From positions 1 to 31,016 of the forward strand of contig CAYGKC010000012.1 in NCBI GenBank assembly GCA_964350585.1: 31,016 nucleotides of DNA, in the 5' to 3' direction. The notes under the pieces were generated by a model. The model had not been told where the DNA came from. It did no database searches and saw nothing but the letters and a program-made list of their open reading frames with translations. Numbering within the stretch: position 1 is the first letter of the stretch; every line of letters begins with the position of its first letter. Positions 6,135 to 13,955 of this stretch are shown here, piece after piece. A program made the position numbers and the translations under genes. This stretch comes from JBAYJM01 sp964350585 (GTDB lineage: Bacteria > Patescibacteriota > Patescibacteriia > 2-01-FULL-39-33).

Positions 6135-8360
6135 ATGCAAAAGAAAAAATTAGAAAGTTCGCAAGGAGAAATTGATGTAAGGGAATTTGTCTTTAAAAAT
6201 ATTGTCCCTTATGACGGTGATGAGTCTTTTTTATCAGGAATAAGCGAAAAGACAAGGATGTTATGGCAAATATGTCAAAGATTAATGGCTGAAGAAGTGG
6301 CAAAAGGCGGTGTTTTAGATATTGATACAGAGACAGTTTCTCAAATTAATAGCCATAATGCCGGCTATATAGACAAAGGCTTGGAAGTAATCGTTGGTCT
6401 TCAAACAGATTCAGCGCTTAAGAGAGCCATAAAACCGGCTGGCGGAATAAGAATTGTTGAAAAAGCGTGCGAAGAGGTTGGAAAAAAAGTTAATCAAGAA
6501 GTCAAAGAAATATTTACTCACTTTAGAAAAACTCACAATGACGGAGTATTTGACGCATACACTCCAGAGATGAAAAAGTATCGATCACTTGGAATAATAA
6601 CCGGTCTTCCGGATAATTATGCCAGAGGAAGAATTATCGGTGATTATCGAAGAGTGGCTTTGTATGGAATTGATAAATTAGTTGAAGAAAAAGAAAAAGA
6701 CAAACTGAAGTTGGAAGGAGAAATGACTGATGATTTAATTCAGCTCAGAGAAGAAGTTAGCGAGCAGATTAGAGCTCTTCACTTGATAAAAGAAATGGCT
6801 GGAAGTTATGGTTATGATATATCTTTTCCGGCAAAGGATGCCAAAGAAGCAGTTCAGTGGACATATTTCGGATACCTTGCTGCCTTAAAAGAGCATGACG
6901 GAGCTGCAATGAGCTTGGGCAATGTGTCTAACTTTTTTGATGTCTATATAAATAATGATATGTCTCAAGGCAAGCTTAATGAAGAGCAGGCGCAAGAGCT
7001 TATTGATCAATTTGTAATTAAATTGCGCTTAGTGAGGCATTTGAGGATGGATGAATACAATCAATTATTTGCTGGTGACCCTGTTTGGCTTACCGAATCG
7101 CTTGGCGGATTATGGAGTAACGGCAAGCATAAAGTAACTAAAACATCATATAGATTTTTGCAAACTTTATATAACATTGGGCCATCACCTGAGCCTAATT
7201 TAACAATTTTGTGGTCACAACATTTGCCGGAAAATTTCAAAAAATTCTGTGTCAAAGTTTCTTTGGAAACTTCATCAATTCAATATGAAAATGACGATTT
7301 AATGAGAGAAACTTTTTGTTGTGATGATTACGGGATTAGTTGTTGCGTTTCGCTGATAAAGACCGGAAAAATGATGCAGTTTTTTGGTGCCAGATGTAAC
7401 TTGGCCAAAGCTTTGCTTTTGGCTACAAACGGCGGAAGGGATGAGTTAACAGGGGATTTATTGGTCGCAGGAATTGATGATTTAAGTAAAGGTAGTTTGG
7501 ATTATGATGAAGTATATAAGAATTTTAAAAAAGTAATTGTAAAAGTTTCCGGAGTTTATGTAAACACGATGAACGTCATTCATTATATGCATGACAAATA
7601 TTATTATGAAAGGGCTCAGATGGCTTTGCTCGATACTAAGCTTGAAAGGGTAATGGCGTTTGGTATAGCGGGTTTATCGGTAGTGGCTGATTCATTGTCT
7701 GCGATTAAATACACCAAAGTGACTCCGATAAGAAATAAAGAAAGCTTGGCGGTTGATTTTAAAATCGAAGGGGAATTTCCACAATTTGGAAATAATGATA
7801 ATAAAGTTGATTCTTTGGCCAAAAAACTTATTGTTGACTTTAACAGCCAATTAAAAAAGCATCATATTTATAGGAATGCAAAACCGACTCTATCTGTTTT
7901 AACCATTACTTCTAATGTTGTTTATGGAAAAAAAACAGGAGCTACTCCTGATGGAAGGAAAGCGGGCGAGCCTTTTGCTCCAGGTGCAAATCCAATGCAT
8001 GGCAGAGATATCAGTGGCGCCATAGCTTCTCTAAATTCTGTTGCCAAGTTGCCGTATCTTGACGCTCTTGATGGAATATCCAATACCATCTCTTTAGTTC
8101 CAAGCGTTTTGGGAAACAGTAAAAAGGAACAGCAGGATAATTTATCGGCTTTGATCGGAGGTTATTTTAAAAAATCTGCGCATCATCTTAATGTTAATGT
8201 TTTAAACAAAGAAATGCTTTTAGATGCCATGGAAAGTCCTGAAAAATATCCTCAGTTGACAATTCGAGTATCCGGTTACGCTGTAAAGTTCACGAAGCTG
8301 ACAAAAAAACAGCAGCAAGAAGTTTTAGCGAGAACTTTTTTTGAAAAAATAAATGCTTAG
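6135..8360 (+). CDS. pflB: Pyruvate formate-lyase (formate C-acetyltransferase)
   Basis: Glycyl-radical enzyme converting pyruvate and CoA to acetyl-CoA and formate in the cytoplasm. The adjacent active-site cysteines C403/C404 lie in DYGISCCVS, followed by the family stretch MQFFGARCNLAKALL. The radical glycine is G714 in IRVSGYAVKF near the C-terminus, close to the E. coli sequence. Length (741 aa) fits genuine PflB rather than a diol dehydratase, and the paired cysteines support pyruvate specificity. The stop overlaps the pflA start by 8 nt, implying translational coupling. The gene has a perfect promoter and a terminator-like leader but no SD. The radical is oxygen-sensitive, so anaerobic life is implied. 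Confidence 0.97.
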   Translation: MQKKKLESSQGEIDVREFVFKNIVPYDGDESFLSGISEKTRMLWQICQRLMAEEVAKGGVLDIDTETVSQINSHNAGYIDKGLEVIVGLQTDSALKRAIKPAGGIRIVEKACEEVGKKVNQEVKEIFTHFRKTHNDGVFDAYTPEMKKYRSLGIITGLPDNYARGRIIGDYRRVALYGIDKLVEEKEKDKLKLEGEMTDDLIQLREEVSEQIRALHLIKEMAGSYGYDISFPAKDAKEAVQWTYFGYLAALKEHDGAAMSLGNVSNFFDVYINNDMSQGKLNEEQAQELIDQFVIKLRLVRHLRMDEYNQLFAGDPVWLTESLGGLWSNGKHKVTKTSYRFLQTLYNIGPSPEPNLTILWSQHLPENFKKFCVKVSLETSSIQYENDDLMRETFCCDDYGISCCVSLIKTGKMMQFFGARCNLAKALLLATNGGRDELTGDLLVAGIDDLSKGSLDYDEVYKNFKKVIVKVSGVYVNTMNVIHYMHDKYYYERAQMALLDTKLERVMAFGIAGLSVVADSLSAIKYTKVTPIRNKESLAVDFKIEGEFPQFGNNDNKVDSLAKKLIVDFNSQLKKHHIYRNAKPTLSVLTITSNVVYGKKTGATPDGRKAGEPFAPGANPMHGRDISGAIASLNSVAKLPYLDALDGISNTISLVPSVLGNSKKEQQDNLSALIGGYFKKSAHHLNVNVLNKEMLLDAMESPEKYPQLTIRVSGYAVKFTKLTKKQQQEVLARTFFEKINA

Positions 8361-9078
8361 AGTCCACTCAATAGAAACATTTGGCACGCATGAAGGTCCG
8401 GGAATCCGCCTGGTGGTTTTTTTGCAAGGTTGTAATTTTAGATGTTTGTATTGCCATAATCCTGATACTCATGATATAAATGGCGGTTATAATTTAGCTT
8501 TTAAAAAAATTGTGGAAATGGCTAAAGAACAGGAACATTATTTCCATGAAAAAGGGGGAATTACAGTCTCGGGGGGAGAGCCTTTGCTTCAATCCGAGAA
8601 ACTGACTCAATTTTTTAAAGCGTTAAAAAAAAGAAATATTCATACGGCGCTTGATACGAATGGTTCAATATTAAATGAAGAGGTAAAAAAATTGCTTCAA
8701 TACACAGATTTAGTAATCTTGGATATCAAGCACATTAATCCTGATTCGCATAAAGAAATAACCGGCACGGACAATAAGGAGGTATTTAAATTTGCTAAAT
8801 ATTTAAAAAAAATCAATAAAAATTTTTGGTTAAGACTGGTTTTGGTTCCCGAGCTTACAAGCAAAGAAATGCATTTGCAAAGCGTTGGAGAATATTTTAA
8901 GGATTACTCTAATTTGGAAAGAGTAGAAATATTGCCGTATCATAGCCTTGGAGTTTACAAATATAAGGCAATGGAAAAGAAATATGAATTGGAAAATGTG
9001 CCAATGACAGATGAAAAAACTAAAAAAAAGGCAAAACAAATCCTCCAGAGGTATTTTAAGGACGTACATGTTAGATGA
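8353..9078 (+). CDS. pflA: Pyruvate formate-lyase activating enzyme (radical SAM)
   Basis: Radical SAM protein that installs the glycyl radical on PflB using S-adenosylmethionine and a [4Fe-4S] cluster. The cluster cysteines are C27, C31 and C34 in GCNFRCLYCHNPD (CxxxCxxC). The SAM-binding GGE motif is in TVSGGEPLLQ. At 241 aa it matches E. coli PflA (246 aa) and lacks the extra ferredoxin domain of other glycyl-radical activases, which supports PFL as partner. The start overlaps the end of pflB. No convincing terminator is seen before the next gene, so read-through into the acetate-CoA ligase is possible. Confidence 0.96.
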   Translation: MLRVHSIETFGTHEGPGIRLVVFLQGCNFRCLYCHNPDTHDINGGYNLAFKKIVEMAKEQEHYFHEKGGITVSGGEPLLQSEKLTQFFKALKKRNIHTALDTNGSILNEEVKKLLQYTDLVILDIKHINPDSHKEITGTDNKEVFKFAKYLKKINKNFWLRLVLVPELTSKEMHLQSVGEYFKDYSNLERVEILPYHSLGVYKYKAMEKKYELENVPMTDEKTKKKAKQILQRYFKDVHVR

Positions 9079-9158
9079 TGGCTTTTTTTACCTAAAACTG
9101 ATAAAATATTTTACATAGATAGATAAAAATAAATCCCAATATTAATTCGTAAATACTT

Positions 9159-11237
9159 ATGTTTGACACTTTCTTTCATCCCAAAACTATTGCTGTAATA
9201 GGAGCATCAGAAAAATCAGGAAAGGTAGGAAATGATCTAATGCTTAACTTAGTAAAAAATTTCGAGGGCGAAATTTACCCGATAAATTTAAAAGATAAGG
9301 AAATATTAGGAAAAAAAGTTTATGCTTCAGTTGCTGATACTCCGGAAGTTCCCGAATTGGCAATAATTGTAATTCCTGCAAAATTTGTTCCAGATGCTTT
9401 AATTCAATGCGGCGATAAAGGATGCAAAAATATAGTTATTATTTCCGCTGGCTTTAAAGAAGTTGGAGGTGAAGGAATAGAATTGGAAAAAGAATTAACA
9501 GAAGTTAAGAATAAATTCGGCATGAGGATAGTGGGTCCTAACTGTTTGGGTTTTATTACCACATCGCCTGCTGTTAATGCTTCTTTTGCGCGTAGTTTTC
9601 CGAAAAAAGGAAAAATTGCATTTTTCTCACAATCCGGAGCGCTAGGAACTGCCGTTTTGGATATGGCTCAAGCGCAACAGCTTGGACTATCGTATTTTGT
9701 AAGCATGGGCAATAAAATGGATGTCGATGAAATTGATTTACTTGAGTATTTTGCCGGCGATAAAAAAACCAAGTGTATCTTGGCGTATTTGGAAAATATA
9801 ACTAACGGATCAAAGTTCATTCAAGTCGCGCAAAATATTACCAAGAAAAAACCGGTTATCGTTTTGAAATCTGGTAAAACCGAAAAGGGAAGTAAAGCTG
9901 TATCATCTCACACCGGATCTCTTGCCGGTTCAGCTCAGGCTTATAGCGCTGCATTTAAACAATCAGGAGTCATTGAGGCTGATGACATATTGGATTTTTT
10001 TGATTACGCCAAGGGTTTTGCCCTTCAGCCTGTACCTAAGGGAAGTAGGATTGCTATAGTTACTAATGCCGGCGGGCCTGGTATTTTAGTTACGGATCTG
10101 CTTCCAAAGCATGGATTGGAATTGGCTGATTTATCAGAAGAAACAAAAAAGTATTTGCGCGAAAATCTTCCCCAATCTGCCAGCTCACATAATCCAGTCG
10201 ATGTTTTGGGTGATGCTGATCCGCAAAGATATAAAATAGCTATGGAAACTGTTATAAAGGATGAAAATGTTGATGCAGTTATTTGTTTGCTTACCCCTCA
10301 AAAAAGTACTGACGTAAAGGGAACAGCCGAAGTGGTCGGAAAAATAAGTAAAGAAAATAAAAAGACGGTTATTGCTTGTTTTATGGGAGAGCAGGAAATC
10401 CGCAAGTCATATCCTATCTTTAGAAAGTATTCACTGCCGCAATTTGCTTTTCCTTTGCAGGCTGTAAAGGTTCTTTCGCAAATGAACGAGTGGAGAAAGC
10501 TCAAAGAAACTAAAATAAAAAATTCTTGCCTTAATCAATTTGAAGAGAAAAAAGAATTAATCTCAGCATCGAAAAAAATGCTTGCCGTAAGTTCCGTAAC
10601 AGAAAAAGAGGCAAGAGATGTTTTAGATACTTTTAAATTTCCTTTGCATAAAGCCAAAACAGTTAAGGATACAGATGAGGCTGTCGAATATGCCTCAACT
10701 ATAAATTATCCTTTGGCAGTTAAGGTTGTCTCAAGTCAGGTTGTCCATAAATCAGATGCCGGAGGAGTTGTGTTGGGAATTAAAGATGCGCAAGAGCTGG
10801 AATCAGCAATTGAAAAAATTAAAAGCAACATTTCGGCCAATGTGCAAGGCGCGGTGATAGATGGTTATTTGGTGGGTGAAATGATAAGCGGGATTGAAGT
10901 AATTGTGGGAATGAAAAAAGATCCACAATTCGGACCGCTGATTATGCTTGGAATGGGAGGAATATATACTGAGGTATTTAAGGATATAACTTTCAGAGTT
11001 GCGCCGTTTGCGAAAAGTGATGCACTTAGCATGATTGAAGAATTAAAAATATATCCATTGCTTAAGGGTGCCAGAGGTGGCAAGCGAGCAGATATTGAGG
11101 CTCTTGCTGATTTGCTGATTAAGTTTTCAGATTTTTCATTGTTATTTCCTGAGATAAAAGAAATTGATTTTAATCCTGTGATGGTAAGGGAAGAGGGGAA
11201 GGGGTGCGTGATAGTGGATACAAGGTTTATGATGTAA
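9159..11237 (+). CDS. ADP-forming acetate-CoA ligase (alpha-beta fusion)
   Basis: Converts acetyl-CoA, ADP and Pi to acetate, CoA and ATP by substrate-level phosphorylation. Residues 1-~450 carry the CoA-binding Rossmann domain (IAVIGASEKSGKVG, 11-24) and the ligase domains. The phospho-accepting His is H251 in SSHTGSLAGS. Residues ~470-692 form the ATP-grasp domain (VKVVSSQVVHKSDAGGV, then PLIMLGMGGIYTEVF). The fused single-chain form is common in archaea and CPR bacteria. It lies 80 nt after pflA, so acetyl-CoA made by PFL is probably cashed in here. No SD is apparent. Whether acetyl-CoA is the sole substrate cannot be told. Confidence 0.92.
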   Translation: MFDTFFHPKTIAVIGASEKSGKVGNDLMLNLVKNFEGEIYPINLKDKEILGKKVYASVADTPEVPELAIIVIPAKFVPDALIQCGDKGCKNIVIISAGFKEVGGEGIELEKELTEVKNKFGMRIVGPNCLGFITTSPAVNASFARSFPKKGKIAFFSQSGALGTAVLDMAQAQQLGLSYFVSMGNKMDVDEIDLLEYFAGDKKTKCILAYLENITNGSKFIQVAQNITKKKPVIVLKSGKTEKGSKAVSSHTGSLAGSAQAYSAAFKQSGVIEADDILDFFDYAKGFALQPVPKGSRIAIVTNAGGPGILVTDLLPKHGLELADLSEETKKYLRENLPQSASSHNPVDVLGDADPQRYKIAMETVIKDENVDAVICLLTPQKSTDVKGTAEVVGKISKENKKTVIACFMGEQEIRKSYPIFRKYSLPQFAFPLQAVKVLSQMNEWRKLKETKIKNSCLNQFEEKKELISASKKMLAVSSVTEKEARDVLDTFKFPLHKAKTVKDTDEAVEYASTINYPLAVKVVSSQVVHKSDAGGVVLGIKDAQELESAIEKIKSNISANVQGAVIDGYLVGEMISGIEVIVGMKKDPQFGPLIMLGMGGIYTEVFKDITFRVAPFAKSDALSMIEELKIYPLLKGARGGKRADIEALADLLIKFSDFSLLFPEIKEIDFNPVMVREEGKGCVIVDTRFMM

Positions 11238-11250
11238 GTATTTTTGAAAT

Positions 11251-11288
11251 AAAAAAGCGCCATCGCAGAATTCGTTCTGCGAGACGCT
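11251..11288 (-). terminator. Intrinsic terminator (minus), convergent with acetate-CoA ligase
   Basis: TCGCAGAA (11263-11270), loop TTCG, TTCTGCGA (11275-11282), with an outer AGCG (11256-11259)/CGCT (11285-11288) pair. The A-run at 11251-11256 gives a U-tract on the minus strand. It probably ends the orphan gene whose 3' part is lost in gap 2. Confidence 0.85.
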
Positions 11289-11294
11289 CTGTGT

Positions 11295-11394
11295 NNNNNN
11301 NNNNNNNNNNNNNNNNNNNNNNNNNNNNNNNNNNNNNNNNNNNNNNNNNNNNNNNNNNNNNNNNNNNNNNNNNNNNNNNNNNNNNNNNNNNNNN
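11295..11394. other. Assembly gap 2 (100 N)
   Basis: Exactly 100 Ns. Flanks share no sequence. It removes the 3' part of the minus-strand orphan gene. Confidence 0.97.
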
Positions 11395-11730
11395 GATTAC
11401 CGAAACTTCCCAATCTTTTTCGCGAACCGTGATGTGGACAATTCCACTACTGTTCTCCCGATACTTAGGAGGTTCCCCAGCGTGAATTCTGGACAAATCC
11501 TCATCAATTGCTGGGTTATATACAATTACCCCATGCTTACTTAGGGCTTTGATGACGGCAGTTCTTTCTTCTTCTAACGGTTTATGTTGCGTATCCGCCA
11601 CCACCAGGAAGCAAAACTTGTCGTTGTGCTTTGGTAGTTTCTCGGACATTTGCCTTTTCTGTCTAATTGCATTGGTCACAAAAATACTAACAACTAAACC
11701 TATAGTGAAAAAAATCAAAAACTGCAACAT
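11395..11730 (-). CDS. Orphan membrane-anchored protein, 3' end lost in gap
   Basis: Unrecognised; 112 residues visible. It starts with a hydrophobic segment (MLQFLIFFTIGLVVSIFV), a basic stretch (RQKRQ), then a soluble alpha/beta-looking region (FCFLVVADTQHKP, KALSKHGVIVYNPAID). An N-terminal anchor with a cytoplasmic domain is plausible. The start has a clear AGGAGAG SD 5 nt upstream and a perfect promoter at 11793-11821. The apparent continuation of the frame to 11227 runs through the terminator hairpin and is probably false; the real stop should be in the gap. Confidence 0.7.
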
Positions 11731-11792
11731 GTTTTCTCTCCTTTTCTGTTAAAGTTTTTTCTGTTTAAAGTCACATTTCAACACATCAATTC

Positions 11793-11821
11793 ATTATATC
11801 ATATTAATATAATTTTGTCAA
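11793..11821 (-). promoter_or_regulatory. Consensus sigma70 promoter (minus), abutting the murJ start
   Basis: Minus strand TTGACA (11816-11821), 17 nt, TATAAT (11793-11798), both perfect. The -35 box ends one base before the murJ GTG at 11822. A plus-strand TATAAT (11808-11813) lies in the spacer. Confidence 0.88.
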
Positions 11822-13528
11822 GTGTTTAAAAAACTGATTTCAAAAGTTAATGCCCAATCAAAGACTATTACGTCTGCGGCTATTATTATTGGCGGCTTAT
11901 CTTTGGTAAGTCGTTTTTTGGGTATTATTAGAGATAGGATTCTGGCTACGCAATTTGGGGCGGGGGATATTCTTGATGCATATTATGCCGCTTTTCGTTT
12001 GCCTGATTTGGTTTATAATCTAATTATTTTGGGCGCAGTTTCTGCCGGATTGATTCCTATTTTTACGATGCTTTTGACTAAAAATCAAAAGGAAGAAGCT
12101 TGGAAACTGATTAACAGCATTTTAAATATTTTATCAGTTGGTTTGATAGTGATTTGCGCTGGGTTATTTTTTTCCGCTCCTTGGCTTATTCCGTTGATCA
12201 CTCCAGGCTTCCCTCCGGAAAAAATTGAGCTGGTGGTTAAGTTGTCGCAAATTATGTTTTTGAGTCCGATATTTTTAGGCCTGTCTTCAATCTTTGGATC
12301 AATTCTTCAATCGTTTAGAAAATTTGTCATTTATTCAATTGCTCCGTTGTTTTATAATCTTGGCATTATATTTGGAGCGCTGTATTTGGTAAAGCCCTTT
12401 GGCGTATACGGCTTGGCCTGGGGCGTTGTCATTGGAGCAGTCATGCATATGATTGTTCAGATATGGCCGACATTTTCAGCGGGCTTTAAGTATTCTTTTG
12501 TTTTCAATTGGAAAAATAAATATGTTGTAGATGTTGCAAAACTGATGATTCCTCGCACACTTGCCTTGGCTGTTACTCAAATTAATTTTTTGATCATAAC
12601 TCTTGTCGCTTCAACTTTAGCAGCTGGATCTTTAGCGATTTTTAATTTATCAAATAATCTGCAGAATTTTCCTCTTGGAATTTTTAGTATTTCACTGGCC
12701 GTTGCCGCCTTGCCGGTTCTGTCATCGCTTTGGGCTGAAAATAAAACCGATAAGTTTGTAAATATTATATCTACAACACTGCGCCAGATTTTATTTTTTA
12801 TTATTCCAATATCGGTTTTACTTTTTGTTTTGCGCGCGCAAATAGTCCGCGTTATCCTTGGCGCCGGAGAATTCAATTGGTATGATACTCGCCTTACGGC
12901 GGCCAGTTTGGGAATCTTTTGTATTGGATTGTTTGCTCAAGGATCATTTCCTTTGATTATTAGAGGTTTTTACGCTTTGCATAATACTAAAGTTCCTTTT
13001 TATGTCGGCCTTATGACAATGGCCGTAAATTTTGTTTCGCTGATGTTTTTCCGTTGGGTTTTGAGTTTTGATAATTGGTTTACTTTTTTCACTACTGGAA
13101 TTTTAAGAATTTATGATTTGGGAGGACTGGTTGATTTCAGAGTCTTGGCGCTTCCGGCGGCAATTACTGTTTCCTCAATTTTTGAATTGATAATTTTAAT
13201 GATTTGGTTGCGTAAAATAATTGGCAGGCTTGATGGGCGAAGAATAATCGATTCTGTTTTTAGAATAATTTTTGCTTCATTTGGAGCGGGATTATTTGCC
13301 TACGCGTCACTTTGGTTTATAGATAAGTTTGTGCCTACGGAGCAGGTTTGGGGAATACTTACTCAAGGCTTAATTGCTGGGATAGCTGGTATCCTTGGGT
13401 TTTGGGTAATCGGATATTTATTAAAAATGGAGGAAATGGCAATTTTTATTGCCTCACTGAAGCGAAAGTTGTTTAGATCAACACCGGTTATGGCAGAAGA
13501 TAGTATAGGGGAAGGGGATGGGGCGTGA
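11822..13528 (+). CDS. murJ: Lipid II flippase MurJ
   Basis: Integral membrane protein of the MOP superfamily that flips lipid II for peptidoglycan synthesis. The N-terminus shows the family pattern: AAIIIGGLSLVSRFLGIIRDRILATQFG, followed by DAYYAAFRLPDL. Many hydrophobic helices span the 568 residues (about 14 expected). The start is GTG 11822 with no SD. A plus-strand TATAAT at 11808-11813 ends 8 nt before the GTG, so the mRNA may be leaderless. The C-terminal tail is short and soluble and reaches the first copy of the 55-bp repeat at gap 3. Confidence 0.94.
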   Translation: MFKKLISKVNAQSKTITSAAIIIGGLSLVSRFLGIIRDRILATQFGAGDILDAYYAAFRLPDLVYNLIILGAVSAGLIPIFTMLLTKNQKEEAWKLINSILNILSVGLIVICAGLFFSAPWLIPLITPGFPPEKIELVVKLSQIMFLSPIFLGLSSIFGSILQSFRKFVIYSIAPLFYNLGIIFGALYLVKPFGVYGLAWGVVIGAVMHMIVQIWPTFSAGFKYSFVFNWKNKYVVDVAKLMIPRTLALAVTQINFLIITLVASTLAAGSLAIFNLSNNLQNFPLGIFSISLAVAALPVLSSLWAENKTDKFVNIISTTLRQILFFIIPISVLLFVLRAQIVRVILGAGEFNWYDTRLTAASLGIFCIGLFAQGSFPLIIRGFYALHNTKVPFYVGLMTMAVNFVSLMFFRWVLSFDNWFTFFTTGILRIYDLGGLVDFRVLALPAAITVSSIFELIILMIWLRKIIGRLDGRRIIDSVFRIIFASFGAGLFAYASLWFIDKFVPTEQVWGILTQGLIAGIAGILGFWVIGYLLKMEEMAIFIASLKRKLFRSTPVMAEDSIGEGDGA

Positions 13529-13562
13529 TCATAATCCTTGTCACTTCTTTTTATAAAGAAGT
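13508..13562 (+). repeat. 55-bp direct repeat, left copy (gap 3 flank)
   Basis: Identical to 13663-13717. It includes the last codons of murJ and an AT-rich hairpin, ACTTCTTT/AAAGAAGT. Exact placement against both edges of a 100-N gap indicates an unmerged contig overlap. Confidence 0.9.
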
Positions 13563-13662
13563 NNNNNNNNNNNNNNNNNNNNNNNNNNNNNNNNNNNNNN
13601 NNNNNNNNNNNNNNNNNNNNNNNNNNNNNNNNNNNNNNNNNNNNNNNNNNNNNNNNNNNNNN
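13563..13662. other. Assembly gap 3 (100 N), probably artificial
   Basis: Exactly 100 Ns bounded on both sides by the same 55-bp sequence. Merging the two copies would close the gap without missing sequence. Confidence 0.9.
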
Positions 13663-13717
13663 GGGGAAGGGGATGGGGCGTGATCATAATCCTTGTCACT
13701 TCTTTTTATAAAGAAGT
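13663..13717 (+). repeat. 55-bp direct repeat, right copy (gap 3 flank)
   Basis: Second copy of 13508-13562, starting at the first base after the Ns. Confidence 0.9.
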
Positions 13718-13804
13718 TATAAATGCTCTGCTCAAGGCATGCATAAATTTCGCTACGTGAACGCTCATATTGCTTGATTTTATTTATAATTTTTAAATGT
13801 TGCA

Positions 13805-13833
13805 TAAAAAACAGCTATTGGGCTGTCTTTTTT
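13805..13833 (+). terminator. Intrinsic terminator upstream of lepA
   Basis: ACAGC (13811-13815), loop TATTGG, GCTGT (13822-13826), then C and six Ts. An A-run at 13805-13810 on the other side makes it potentially bidirectional. It would end murJ transcripts. Between murJ (13528) and lepA (13956) I see no convincing gene: only gap 3, the repeat, this terminator and the lepA promoter. Confidence 0.75.
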
Positions 13834-13902
13834 GATGCTCGCGACTTTTCTTTTTGTTAGCATTTTCTTTCCCTAGAAAAGATAAGTAAAATAAGTAAAT
13901 AT

Positions 13903-13931
13903 TTGATTTTACGCCCATTTTCTGTTATAAT
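13903..13931 (+). promoter_or_regulatory. Promoter of lepA
   Basis: TTGATT (13903-13908), 17 nt, TATAAT (13926-13931) with an extended TGT. The predicted 5' UTR is only about 18 nt, without an SD. Confidence 0.75.
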
Positions 13932-13955
13932 TTCAAAATTACAAGTTAAAAAATT

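Noticed and set aside
11227..11294. Continuation of the orphan minus gene across gap 2
   Set aside because: The frame beyond the Ns runs through an intrinsic terminator hairpin, so the join is an accident of 100 Ns.
13551..13805. Minus-strand ORF beginning MQHLKIINK next to gap 3
   Set aside because: No SD or promoter, it starts right after a terminator hairpin, and after merging the 55-bp repeat it would run antisense through the end of murJ.
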